DNA of 64,000 bases from Bdellovibrionales bacterium CG12_big_fil_rev_8_21_14_0_65_38_15 (lineage in GTDB: Bacteria > Bdellovibrionota > Bacteriovoracia > Bacteriovoracales > Bacteriovoracaceae), in contig PCUW01000028.1 in NCBI GenBank assembly GCA_002787775.1, positions 62,739-126,738 of the forward strand, written 5' to 3'. Position numbers and translations under genes: made by a program. Of the stretch, positions 40,782 through 49,773 are shown piece after piece (positions within the stretch are counted from its first letter, which is position 1; every line of letters starts with the position of its first letter). Under the pieces are notes generated by a model, which saw only the letters and a list, made by a program, of their open reading frames with translations, was not told the DNA's origin and ran no database searches.

Positions 40782-41970
40782 TACAATCGTAAGCTATTTC
40801 TTACAGTTCGAAGAATTTCAAACTGTTGTAACAAAACTCTCAGAAATTACTGGCGCAAATGCAACTTCATTAGTTGCCTTTGTCATCTTTGCCGTTGCTG
40901 CAGTAGTAGTTCTTGGTGCACTTGCAACTGTTGGTGGACTTGGCACTTACGCTGAAAGAAAAATTTCTGCCGATCTTCAAATGAGACAGGGTCCTAACCG
41001 CGTCGGTCCTTATGGAATTCTTCAGTTTCTTGCCGATGGCGTGAAGATGATCATGAAGGAAGATATCGTTCCAAGACATGCTGATAAGCTCACGTTCAAT
41101 ATCGCCCCTCTTCTTTGTATGCTTGGTGTAATGGCGACGTTCGCTGTTCTGCCATTTTCAAGTGGCTTTACCATGACTGATCTTGATGTCGGCGTGTTCT
41201 ACTTGATCGGCGTTTCATCACTAGTAGGTGTTGGTATTTTTCTTGGTGGATATTCATCAAATTCTAAATGGTCAATGCTTGGTGGAATGCGTGGTGCCTC
41301 ACAAATTATTAGCTACGAAGTACCAGTAACACTTTCAATCCTTGCTATCGTTCTTTTGGCCGGTGGTATGTCTTTTGGAACAATTGTTTCAGCTCAAGGT
41401 GCATGGCCTCACCAATGGTTTGTACTTCATAACCCGTTTACCTTTATTGCATTTATAGTTTTATTTATCGGTGTATTGGCTGAAACAAACAGAGCGCCTT
41501 TCGATCTACCAGAAGCTGAATCAGAACTTGTTTCTGGTTACCATACTGAATTTACCGGCATGAGATTTGGTTTTTTTGCTTTAGCAGAATACATGGAAGT
41601 CTTTGTTGTTTGCGGTGTTGTGGCAGCTTTATTTCTTGGTGGATACAATGTTCCTTTTGGTCTTGGCGAAGGTACTTTCCTAATGGAAAAACTTCATATT
41701 CCAGCCATTCATGCCAAGGGTGTTGGTCAGCTTCTTCAAGTTGGCTCTTTTGTTTCTAAAACACTTGCACTTTATTATGTTGTTATTTGGATTCGTTGGA
41801 CATTGCCTAGACTAAGAGTGGATCACTTGATGACTCTTTGTTGGAAGTACCTAACCCCAATCGCTTTATTTAATCTAGTTGGTTGTGCCTTGTGGATGTT
41901 CTTCTTTCACGGTCAATCAATCTGGCAACTCCTTGGTCACCTTGGTGGTGGTCATGGCGGCGGACATTAA
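40774..41970 (+). CDS. nuoH: NADH-quinone oxidoreductase subunit H
   Basis: A 398-residue quinone-site subunit with eight helices. It has AERKISADLQMRQGPNRVGP, QFLADGVKMIMKEDIVP, the conserved loop AETNRAPFDLPEAESELVSG (Glu237-Arg240 region) and the end LPRLRVDHLMTLCWKYL. All residues of the quinone chamber and E-channel loop are present. The C-terminus is a Gly/His-rich tail (GHLGGGHGGGH). Confidence 0.97.
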   Translation: MNNTIVSYFLQFEEFQTVVTKLSEITGANATSLVAFVIFAVAAVVVLGALATVGGLGTYAERKISADLQMRQGPNRVGPYGILQFLADGVKMIMKEDIVPRHADKLTFNIAPLLCMLGVMATFAVLPFSSGFTMTDLDVGVFYLIGVSSLVGVGIFLGGYSSNSKWSMLGGMRGASQIISYEVPVTLSILAIVLLAGGMSFGTIVSAQGAWPHQWFVLHNPFTFIAFIVLFIGVLAETNRAPFDLPEAESELVSGYHTEFTGMRFGFFALAEYMEVFVVCGVVAALFLGGYNVPFGLGEGTFLMEKLHIPAIHAKGVGQLLQVGSFVSKTLALYYVVIWIRWTLPRLRVDHLMTLCWKYLTPIALFNLVGCALWMFFFHGQSIWQLLGHLGGGHGGGH

Positions 41971-41989
41971 TAAGTAACTGGAGATTTTT

Positions 41990-42526
41990 GTGTTTGATCA
42001 AATTCTTTTTATACTTTCGGCTGTCATTACCATGGGTGGTGCCTTAGCTGTTGTATTTTCAAATAACCTTATGCACGCTTGTGTTTACTTGCTTGCAAGT
42101 CTGTTCGGTGTGGCTGGGTTGTATGCGACACTTAACGCTGACTTTTTGGCTGCCACTCAGCTTGTTGTTTACGCCGGTGGTGTTGTTATTCTTATGCTTT
42201 TTGCCATCATGCTTACTGGTGGAGTTCAATCAACAGTAAACAAATTTGGTATCGTTAAAGTTCCTGGAATGGGTAATGCTAAAACTTATTCAGCAGCAGG
42301 TTTAGCAGCTGTTGTTATCTCATTTGTCTTATTTAAAATTCTAAAAAATGCAGCAGCAATGCCTGCCAAAGGCCAGATGGCTTATGAAAGTACTGTTGAG
42401 AAACTTGGTGGCTTGTTAGTGAGTGATCACGTTCTTGCCTTTGAGCTTTCATCAATTTTACTTCTTGGTGCATTAGTTGGGGCAGCAGTTATCGCCCGCC
42501 CAAGACATATTAAGGATGATGTATGA
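41990..42526 (+). CDS. nuoJ: NADH-quinone oxidoreductase subunit J
   Basis: A 178-residue membrane subunit with five helices. It shows NNLMHACVYLLASLFGVAG, ADFLAATQLVVYAGGVVILM (with the pi-bulge helix) and FELSSILLLGALVGAAVIARP. The GTG start at 41990 follows ACTGGAGATTTT. It overlaps nuoK by 4 bases. Confidence 0.96.
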   Translation: MFDQILFILSAVITMGGALAVVFSNNLMHACVYLLASLFGVAGLYATLNADFLAATQLVVYAGGVVILMLFAIMLTGGVQSTVNKFGIVKVPGMGNAKTYSAAGLAAVVISFVLFKILKNAAAMPAKGQMAYESTVEKLGGLLVSDHVLAFELSSILLLGALVGAAVIARPRHIKDDV

Positions 42527-42828
42527 TCACATTGCCATCATATCTCTTTATCTCATTTGTGCTTTTTATCTGCGGCTTAGTCGTTATGATTGCGAGAAAA
42601 AATATCGTCGCCATCATGCTTGGTATTGAGCTTATTCTTAATGCTGCCGCTTTAAACTTTGCCGCCTATACAAAATTTATCAATCAAAATTTAGATGGAC
42701 ATATAATTTCATTGTTCATCATTGTAATTGCAGCCGCTGAAGCAGCTGTGGGTCTTGCGATCGTGATTCGTTTTTATCAGATCAAAGAAAGTATCCACAT
42801 CGATGATGCGACTCAACTCCAAAGCTGA
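42523..42828 (+). CDS. nuoK: NADH-quinone oxidoreductase subunit K
   Basis: A 101-residue three-helix subunit. The conserved glutamates are in IMLGIELILNAAALN (helix 2) and IVIAAAEAAVGLAIV (helix 3), both intact. It overlaps nuoJ (ATGA) and is followed 14 bases later by nuoL. Confidence 0.97.
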   Translation: MITLPSYLFISFVLFICGLVVMIARKNIVAIMLGIELILNAAALNFAAYTKFINQNLDGHIISLFIIVIAAAEAAVGLAIVIRFYQIKESIHIDDATQLQS

Positions 42829-42842
42829 AGGACGGGAATTTC

Positions 42843-45017
42843 ATGGACTATACAGTAATGAATGTAGCCCCAATTGTTTTGCTGCCATTTTTTGCTTTCG
42901 TACTAAACTCTTTTATTGTTAAAAGATTTACGACGCTTGCAGTTTCAATTTCATGTGGTGCAATCTTCGGATCATTTATCTTTGCTTTCAGAATTTTTAA
43001 AGACTTTGTTTTTGGAACTTACGCAACAGATGCTTATGTTCACAAATTCTTTAACTGGATTGACCTATCTTTTGGGGCCGAAATATTCAAAATTAATATG
43101 GGTATCTATATTGATAATATGACGGCAGTCATGTTGTTAATGGTTACCGGTGTTGCCACTTTAATTCACGTCTTCTCGTCATGGTATATGCATGATGATG
43201 CGAGATACGGAAGATTCTTTGTTTATATGTCATTGTTCACAAGCGCCATGCTTGGGCTTGTTCTTTCAGACAATCTTCTTTCAGTTTTCATCTTCTGGGA
43301 GCTGATGGGATTTTGTTCATATAGCTTAATTGGCTTCTACTATGAGAAAGAAGCTGCCGGGAATGCATCAGTCAAAGCTTTCATGACAACGAGAGTTGGG
43401 GATGTATTCTTCCTACTTGGGATTTTGGCACTTTGGTCTGTTGTCGGTTCTGTTACATTCGTTGATATTTACGCTGCCGTTGCAGCAGGTAAATTTGAAG
43501 GTGTGATGGCGCTTGGAATTCCAGTGATTACAGTTGCGGCCTTTTCATTATTTATGGGAACGATTGGTAAATCAGCTCAGTTCCCACTTCAGGTTTGGTT
43601 GCCAGATGCCATGCAAGGACCAACACCCTGCTCAGCTCTCATTCACGCGGCAACAATGGTTGCGGCAGGTGTTTATCTTTCTCTTCGTGCTTATCCATTA
43701 ATGGAAGCTGCGGGCATGCTTCCATACATTGCTTATATTGGTGCGATTACTGCCTTTGGTGCGGCAACGATTGCGCTAATTCAAACAGATATTAAAGCTG
43801 TTCTCGCTTATTCAACCATTTCTCAACTTGGTTATATGGTTCTGGGAATCGGCGTAGGTTCGTATAATGCAGCTTTCATGCACCTGATTACTCACGCTAT
43901 TTTTAAGGCATGTTTATTCTTGGCCGCAGGTTCAGTTATTCACAGCCTTCATGATCCTCATACACACGCCGGCGTTCAAGAAATGCCAAGAATGGGCGGA
44001 TTAAAAAATAAATTGAAGTTCACATGGATTGCAATGTGGTGTTGTACTTTGGCCATCTCAGGTATTCCATTTTTCTCAGGATTTGTTTCAAAAGACAGAA
44101 TTCTAGGTGATGCTCTATTAATGGCACTTTCAAATAAGTGGTATATTGCTCCTACAATTCTTGGATTCTTTGCTGCTCTTTTAACTGCATTTTATATGTG
44201 TAGAATGATGTTCCTGACATTCCATGGTCAGCCGCGTGACAAAGAAGTTTATGACCACTGTCACGAAGAGCACCTAACTTGGAACAGTAATGTACCTTTA
44301 TTAATTCTGTCGGTGTTTACTCTTGGTATTTGGTTCTCTGGCTCTTTAACAGGACAAGGTTTAGTTAAAGTTGCTGGCGATAGATATGAATGGTTTCAAA
44401 CATTAATTCATGAACCAGTTCCCGCGAAATTTGCAACACACAGAAGACAGCAATGGGGCAGCGAAGACATTAAGTCAGGCGCGAACTTCCCTCGTGCTTC
44501 ATATGATTCAAATCACGGACTTTCAGAAGAAGAAGCTCACCATGTTCACCATATCCACCATATTGGTGCGATCATGTCGATCATCATTGCTTTTTCTGGC
44601 GTATTCCTAGCCTTCCTTATGTACGTAAAAAAATCTGTCGATCCAGGTTGGTGGGTCTCAACATTCTCTGGTTGGTATAAATCACTAAAGAATAAGTATT
44701 ACTTCGATGACCTTTATATTGGTGTATTGATTCAAAAAGGACTACTTCCTTTTAATAATCTTTTGGCCGCATTTGATATGGGCGTTTATGACCGCTACGC
44801 CGTTGATGGTTGGGCAACTGTAAATAGAGTCATGTATAAGTTTGCGCGCTGGTTTGATGACCTCATTGTCGACACCGTTGCCGTTGACGGAACTGGTGCC
44901 AGTGTTCGCTTGTTTAACTTAGTGCTTAGAACAGTTCAGTCTGGGAAAATACAATTTTACTTTTTGATCATTGTGTTTGTCTTAGCTGGATATGCTTGGA
45001 AATTAGTAATTAATTAA
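42843..45017 (+). CDS. nuoL: NADH-quinone oxidoreductase subunit L
   Basis: A 724-residue antiporter-like proton-pumping subunit. Helix 5 glutamate is in FIFWELMGFCSYSLIGFY, helix 7 lysine in GTIGKSAQFPLQVWLPDAM, and the broken-helix region is TDIKAVLAYSTISQLGYM. The long C-terminal lateral helix and final anchor are present (about residues 610-724), with a His-rich insertion (EEEAHHVHHIHHIG) before it. Confidence 0.97.
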   Translation: MDYTVMNVAPIVLLPFFAFVLNSFIVKRFTTLAVSISCGAIFGSFIFAFRIFKDFVFGTYATDAYVHKFFNWIDLSFGAEIFKINMGIYIDNMTAVMLLMVTGVATLIHVFSSWYMHDDARYGRFFVYMSLFTSAMLGLVLSDNLLSVFIFWELMGFCSYSLIGFYYEKEAAGNASVKAFMTTRVGDVFFLLGILALWSVVGSVTFVDIYAAVAAGKFEGVMALGIPVITVAAFSLFMGTIGKSAQFPLQVWLPDAMQGPTPCSALIHAATMVAAGVYLSLRAYPLMEAAGMLPYIAYIGAITAFGAATIALIQTDIKAVLAYSTISQLGYMVLGIGVGSYNAAFMHLITHAIFKACLFLAAGSVIHSLHDPHTHAGVQEMPRMGGLKNKLKFTWIAMWCCTLAISGIPFFSGFVSKDRILGDALLMALSNKWYIAPTILGFFAALLTAFYMCRMMFLTFHGQPRDKEVYDHCHEEHLTWNSNVPLLILSVFTLGIWFSGSLTGQGLVKVAGDRYEWFQTLIHEPVPAKFATHRRQQWGSEDIKSGANFPRASYDSNHGLSEEEAHHVHHIHHIGAIMSIIIAFSGVFLAFLMYVKKSVDPGWWVSTFSGWYKSLKNKYYFDDLYIGVLIQKGLLPFNNLLAAFDMGVYDRYAVDGWATVNRVMYKFARWFDDLIVDTVAVDGTGASVRLFNLVLRTVQSGKIQFYFLIIVFVLAGYAWKLVIN

Positions 45018-45050
45018 GAACGTTTTTTTAATAGATATAGGGAGTAACCC

Positions 45051-46583
45051 ATGCACGGCTCATCTAACCTGCTCAACTGGATTTTGTGGATGCCATTAAT
45101 TGGCGCTATTGGCGTATTACTTTTACCTAAAGCAAAAGAATCTGCTGTTAGATGGTGGAGTTTGCTAAATACTGCCATTACATTTGCATTAACCTTAGTG
45201 CTGTACAGTAAATTCGACTCAAACGTGCCTGGCATGCAAGAAGCTTTTACAGTGAAAATCCCTTGGATCTCACAGTTCAATATTTTTTATAGCCTTGGTA
45301 TAGATGGAATTTCACTTCCGATGATTCTTTTAACAGGATTGTTATTCTTCCTTTGTATTTTAAGCTCATGGACAATAACCAAATCCATTAAAGGCTACTT
45401 CGCCCTAATGTTGATGCTTCAATCAACAGTTTTTGGTGTGTTCTTATCTCTAGATTTCTTCCTGTTTTATGTTTACTGGGAAGTCATGCTTATTCCAATG
45501 TTCTTTCTTATCGGAATTTGGGGTGGAGAGAACCGCGAATATGCCGCGGTTAAATTTTTCCTTTATACATTCTTTGGATCGATCCTAATGCTTGTTGGTA
45601 TGGTTGCTCTTTACTATGCGACAGGGCAAAGCGCTGAATCTTTTGATATACTTGCTCTGTCTGGTGGTAAGTTTACAGAGCTTACTGTTTCAATGTTTGG
45701 CTCTACTCTACCTTTCGCAAAAATTTTCTTTGTGTTCATGTTCATTGGTTTTGCGATCAAGGTTCCAGTATTTCCATTTCACACATGGTTGCCACATGCA
45801 CACGTACAAGCACCAACGGCAATTTCTGTGATCCTTGCTGGTGTTCTACTTAAGATGGGTACTTATGGGTTCTTAAGAATTGCATTCCCTATTTTTCCTG
45901 GCGCAGCAGTGTATTTTGCAGATGCAATCGCTTGGCTTGGTTTGATCAATATCGTTTATGGTGCCCTTTGCGCAATGGCACAAACGGACGTTAAAAAACT
46001 TGTGGCTTACTCATCAGTATCTCACATGGGATTTGTCATGGTTGGGCTTGCCGCTATGACAACAGAAGGCATGAACGGAGCCGTTCTTCAAATGTTCAAC
46101 CACGGAACTTCTGCTGCCATGCTGTTTCTAATGGTTGGGGTTCTTTATGAAAGATCTCACCATCGTTGGATTGTACGCCCAGATGGATCTAAAGGATTTG
46201 GCGGTCTTTATACACAAATGCCAATTTTTGCGATCATCTTTATCATTTCAATGTTTGCTGCGATGGGGCTTCCTGGATTATCAGGCTTTATCTCAGAAGC
46301 ATTAATTTTCTTAGGTATCTACAAGAAATACACAACAATCACAGTTATCTCTCTGGTCGGCTTACTACTTGGAGCAGCCTACTTGTTGTGGATGTTTAAG
46401 CGTATGTTCTTTGGAGAAGTTATTGAAAGCTGTAAGTCATATACAGATATGAACAATAGAGAAATTTTATTCATGGTTCCTCTTTGTATTGCCGTGATCG
46501 TATTTGGTGTTTGGCCGTCTCCAATTTTAAATATTATGAAGGCTTCAGTAGGCCAACTGGTCTCAATGCTCTCTAAGTTTTAG
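45051..46583 (+). CDS. nuoM: NADH-quinone oxidoreductase subunit M
   Basis: A 510-residue antiporter-like subunit with about 14 helices. Helix 5 is FFLFYVYWEVMLIPMFFLIG; the lysine helix region is AIKVPVFPFHTWLPHAHVQAP; it has TDVKKLVAYSSVSHMGFV and GLPGLSGFISEALIFLG. A ribosome-binding site (ATAGGGAGTAACCC) precedes the ATG. Confidence 0.97.
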   Translation: MHGSSNLLNWILWMPLIGAIGVLLLPKAKESAVRWWSLLNTAITFALTLVLYSKFDSNVPGMQEAFTVKIPWISQFNIFYSLGIDGISLPMILLTGLLFFLCILSSWTITKSIKGYFALMLMLQSTVFGVFLSLDFFLFYVYWEVMLIPMFFLIGIWGGENREYAAVKFFLYTFFGSILMLVGMVALYYATGQSAESFDILALSGGKFTELTVSMFGSTLPFAKIFFVFMFIGFAIKVPVFPFHTWLPHAHVQAPTAISVILAGVLLKMGTYGFLRIAFPIFPGAAVYFADAIAWLGLINIVYGALCAMAQTDVKKLVAYSSVSHMGFVMVGLAAMTTEGMNGAVLQMFNHGTSAAMLFLMVGVLYERSHHRWIVRPDGSKGFGGLYTQMPIFAIIFIISMFAAMGLPGLSGFISEALIFLGIYKKYTTITVISLVGLLLGAAYLLWMFKRMFFGEVIESCKSYTDMNNREILFMVPLCIAVIVFGVWPSPILNIMKASVGQLVSMLSKF

Positions 46584-46592
46584 GAAAAAGAT

Positions 46593-48059
46593 ATGCAACT
46601 TAATTATTTAGCCAATCTTTCTCACTATGTACCCGAGTTGATTGTCTGCCTAACAATGGTCATGACAATGATTGTTGAGGCAACATACGAGAATGGGGAG
46701 AAATCAAAACCCCTTATGTATTGGTGTTCAATTGTTGGCTTATTTTGTGCCTTTGTTGTTTTATGTTTAAGCCTTAATCAGCCTCCAACAACAGCTTTCT
46801 TTAATGCTGTTGTGATTGATCCATTTAGCACATTGATGAAAATCATTATGGTACTTGGTACTCTTGGGGCGATATGGCTAAGCCACTCTTCAAACGATAT
46901 CTATAATCCAGTTAAGCCAGAATTTATTATGCTAGGCCTTGGCGTTCTTGTTGGTGGAATGTTACTGGCATCTGCTAATAATATGCTGACTCTATACCTT
47001 GGCATTGAAACACTCTCAATTCTCTCTTATGCCTTAGCTTCGCTAAGAAAAAATGATGAGAGATCTTCTGAAGCAGGACTTAAGTACTCACTTTACGGCG
47101 GAATTTCAGCAGGTCTAATGTTGTTTGGAATGAGTCATATGTTTGGAGTTCTTGGCACAATCCAGTTCAATGGTATGGCACAAAATATTGCGAACCTTAC
47201 TCAAAATGAAATATTGATTCTGATTCCATCATTCTTATTATTTTTTGTTGGTATTGGTTATAAGATTGCTTGTGTACCTTTTCATATGTGGTCACCAGAC
47301 GTTTATGAAGGTTCACCTCTTCCAGTCACGGCCTTCTTTTCAATCGTTCCAAAGATGGCAGGTATTGCGGTCCTTCTAAGAATTACTATTTCGTTTTTCT
47401 CAAACGACGGAGTCATGCAGTATTCTTGGCTTGGCCTACTACAAGTTATTGCAGCCCTAACGATGACCGTTGGAAACATCTCGGCCATCAATCAAAGATC
47501 TATCAAAAGAATGCTAGCATTCAGCTCCATTGGTCACGCCGGATTTATGATGCTAGGTGCAATTGTTCTTGGCGTCGATGGTGTTCGTTCAGTGTTGTTC
47601 TACGGAATCGGTTATATGTTTATGACATTAGCCGCATTCGCAATTACATCGTTTATTCAGAACAAATATGGCAATGATCATTTTGAACGCTTTAGCGGCC
47701 TTATTTACAGAAAGCCGATGATGGCGATTGCAATGACAATTATTATGTTCTCTTTGGCCGGAATTCCACCGTTTAGCGGTTTCGTTGCAAAGTTTCATAT
47801 CTTATCTGCAATCATCAAGCAGGGTTATATGACTCTTGCAATCATTGCAGCAATAAACTCGGTTATTTCGCTCTACTATTACCTTAAGGTTGTAAGACTC
47901 ATGGTATTCAAGGAAAAAGAAGACGACGGCGAGATTATCGGTTTTTCATTTGTTAACCAGTCCGTCATCGTTATGCTTGTTATTCCAGTAGTTGTACTAG
48001 GACTATTTTGGGCGAAAATAATGGCGGTTGCAGACGGGGCTAAACTCTTTATACAATAG
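46593..48059 (+). CDS. nuoN: NADH-quinone oxidoreductase subunit N
   Basis: A 488-residue antiporter-like subunit with about 14 helices. Helix 5 is LYLGIETLSILSYALASL with Glu139; it has YKIACVPFHMWSPDVYEGSP, SIKRMLAFSSIGHAGFMMLG and GIPPFSGFVAKFHILSA. It closes the canonical nuoAHJKLMN set. Five bases after the stop, another membrane-protein gene begins in the same orientation. Confidence 0.97.
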   Translation: MQLNYLANLSHYVPELIVCLTMVMTMIVEATYENGEKSKPLMYWCSIVGLFCAFVVLCLSLNQPPTTAFFNAVVIDPFSTLMKIIMVLGTLGAIWLSHSSNDIYNPVKPEFIMLGLGVLVGGMLLASANNMLTLYLGIETLSILSYALASLRKNDERSSEAGLKYSLYGGISAGLMLFGMSHMFGVLGTIQFNGMAQNIANLTQNEILILIPSFLLFFVGIGYKIACVPFHMWSPDVYEGSPLPVTAFFSIVPKMAGIAVLLRITISFFSNDGVMQYSWLGLLQVIAALTMTVGNISAINQRSIKRMLAFSSIGHAGFMMLGAIVLGVDGVRSVLFYGIGYMFMTLAAFAITSFIQNKYGNDHFERFSGLIYRKPMMAIAMTIIMFSLAGIPPFSGFVAKFHILSAIIKQGYMTLAIIAAINSVISLYYYLKVVRLMVFKEKEDDGEIIGFSFVNQSVIVMLVIPVVVLGLFWAKIMAVADGAKLFIQ

Positions 48060-48064
48060 AGATA

Positions 48065-48346
48065 ATGTCTCAATCACTAATAATATATTTATCTATGGGA
48101 GCGGCCATTTTGGCCGTTTCTTATTTCAAGATATCTTCATACAAGAATATTTCAAATATCATAAAGAAAAAATACTGGATGAATCTTGGAAAAACCGTAG
48201 ATAGCCGTATTTATAAGTTCCTATGTACAATCGTAATCCCGCTAATAATTCTAATAAAGTTTGAAGTAAATAATGAAAATGTTTTCTACATAATACCAAT
48301 CATAGCAATAGCGATATTAATTAATATTGAAAAAAGAGTGAAATAG
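48065..48346 (+). CDS. small 3-helix membrane protein, candidate diverged NuoA-like
   Basis: A 93-residue protein with helices at about 4-21, 51-69 and 72-89 and a long charged loop between the first two, the NuoA layout. By eye, DSRIYKFLCTIV aligns with NVRFYVVSLIFIV of NuoA (R-x-Y and I-V shared), but the ECG loop and acidic residues of NuoA are absent. No known family is recognised from sequence alone. It starts 5 bases after nuoN, so it is probably part of the same transcript, and comes first in a seven-gene series parallel to nuoA-N. Confidence 0.7.
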   Translation: MSQSLIIYLSMGAAILAVSYFKISSYKNISNIIKKKYWMNLGKTVDSRIYKFLCTIVIPLIILIKFEVNNENVFYIIPIIAIAILINIEKRVK

Positions 48347-48348
48347 AT

Positions 48349-49110
48349 ATGGAAAGCATATTGATTACAATTTTTCTATTTGTGTTAAATGCATTGGTAA
48401 TATTTGGTGCACTTCCTTCGAGCGAAGTAATAGATAATTTAAAAGTTAAAAACTCAATAAAAAATGCAATAATAAATTACTATAGAAATATATTACAAGA
48501 AATTAGCAACTCAAAAATTGCAAACATAACGTTTCACATAGAACTTCTCTTGGGGCTATTTGCAATTGGATTTTCAATATTCACAGCAAATAATTCAATT
48601 TTAATAGTATTTGTAGCAGCAATGAACATTGTAAGCATCATAAAAGATATTATGCTTGGAGAGGATTATTTAAAAAAGGAAAAGATAAACAACCAATTGG
48701 TCATAAGTCTACTGCTTATGTTTTCTTTAAAAATTGCAAGTTCGGCTGATAATGCTCTTCTTCTACTTCCCGTAATAAATTTATTGGTAATAAGCATTTT
48801 AAACACGAATAAAAATAAATATCACTTTGAACAAAAACCCTCTCTGATATTTATAGATAAATTTGTCTTCTCAATAACGCTTTTTTCACAGAGTATAATA
48901 TTGCTTAAAGAATATCTAAGAGAAGAAAGTCTTTTAAGCGTCATAGTTCTAAGTTCATTTCTATTTATATCTCAAATCTATATACTCGAAATGTTAACAA
49001 TTGGCTCAATCGTAAAAAGAAGAGCGGAAACTAGAAGAATAACGATAACTACCAGTATGTCAGGAATAATTCTAATTATGTTATTTATCAAAATTTGGAA
49101 TAATGTATGA
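48349..49110 (+). CDS. 8-helix membrane protein, candidate diverged NuoH-like
   Basis: A 253-residue protein. I count eight membrane helices (about 3-22, 62-79, 83-101, 115-130, 134-151, 167-188, 196-216, 234-250), the number in NuoH. Local matches: NITFHIELLLGLFAIG against KLTFNIAPLLCMLGVM before helix 2; SILNTNKNKYHFE against VLAETNRAPFDLP in the Q-site loop (T-N-K/R kept, glutamates lost); LLKEYL against LAEYME; then a basic KRRAETRR segment before the last helix, where NuoH has RLRVDHL. Without its acidic and Arg residues it cannot work as a normal quinone subunit. Homology is inferred. Confidence 0.7.
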   Translation: MESILITIFLFVLNALVIFGALPSSEVIDNLKVKNSIKNAIINYYRNILQEISNSKIANITFHIELLLGLFAIGFSIFTANNSILIVFVAAMNIVSIIKDIMLGEDYLKKEKINNQLVISLLLMFSLKIASSADNALLLLPVINLLVISILNTNKNKYHFEQKPSLIFIDKFVFSITLFSQSIILLKEYLREESLLSVIVLSSFLFISQIYILEMLTIGSIVKRRAETRRITITTSMSGIILIMLFIKIWNNV

Positions 49111-49538
49111 CTGACGAAGCCATTTATATCATAACCATTGTTCTCGCAATTCTTTCGATGCTTACGAATAAAAGCAAATACTCTACCTTCTTTTCCATTG
49201 GAGCTATTCTCGCTTTGTTTTTAGTACCCCTTGAAAAAACGACACTCGAATCATCTGTTTTATTCTTGATAGTATTTACAGCATTTGAAAGCATATGCTT
49301 TACACAAAAAGCATGGGACTTCCATCGATTCAAAAAAACAAAATCTTCAAGACATAAACTATTTTGGATAACGGTATGTTTGACGATAGGGTTAACCGCT
49401 GCATTGATGTCGTCAATGAATTTTAATAATTACAGTCTAAAACAAATAACATTTGATCAAGATTTGTTGAAAATATTAATACCGATTGCTTTTTGTGTTT
49501 TTGGATTAATTAAAAACAAAAAGAGGAATAGTGTTTGA
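49107..49538 (+). CDS. 5-helix membrane protein, candidate diverged NuoJ-like
   Basis: A 143-residue protein with five helices (about 5-20, 26-41, 47-66, 84-103, 119-136), as in NuoJ. The N-terminus MTDEAIYIITIV resembles NuoJ MFDQILFILSAV, and ITFDQDLLKILIPIAFCVFG sits where NuoJ has VSDHVLAFELSSILLLGALV. The conserved glycines of the NuoJ pi-bulge helix are not kept. Its ATG overlaps the previous stop (ATGA) and it overlaps the next gene by 8 bases. No other family is recognised. Confidence 0.7.
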   Translation: MTDEAIYIITIVLAILSMLTNKSKYSTFFSIGAILALFLVPLEKTTLESSVLFLIVFTAFESICFTQKAWDFHRFKKTKSSRHKLFWITVCLTIGLTAALMSSMNFNNYSLKQITFDQDLLKILIPIAFCVFGLIKNKKRNSV

Positions 49539-49773
49539 ATTAAATAATTTTTCAATAATGATTCCAATCATATTTATGGCCATGATTTATCAAGGTGACA
49601 GTCTTGGGGCACAGCTAAGAATGTGTGTTTACGTTTTGATTTCAACGTTGGCAGTATTGGTAAAAGATCAACATGGTGCAGATACGTTTTTTTCTATTTC
49701 AATTGTGATTATGTTTTTAGGAATGATTTTGATTTTAAAATTAAACAGAAAAAAAGACGTTGCAGATGATTAA
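49531..49773 (+). CDS. 3-helix membrane protein, candidate diverged NuoK-like
   Basis: An 80-residue protein with helices at about 6-20, 26-44 and 52-71, as in NuoK (101 residues). It occupies the NuoK position between the NuoJ-like and NuoL-like genes. HGADTFFSISIVIMFLGMIL resembles NuoK GHIISLFIIVIAAAEAAVGL, but both pump glutamates of NuoK are missing. It starts with GTG at 49531, preceded by AGAGGA, and overlaps both neighbours by about 8 bases. Confidence 0.65.
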   Translation: MFELNNFSIMIPIIFMAMIYQGDSLGAQLRMCVYVLISTLAVLVKDQHGADTFFSISIVIMFLGMILILKLNRKKDVADD

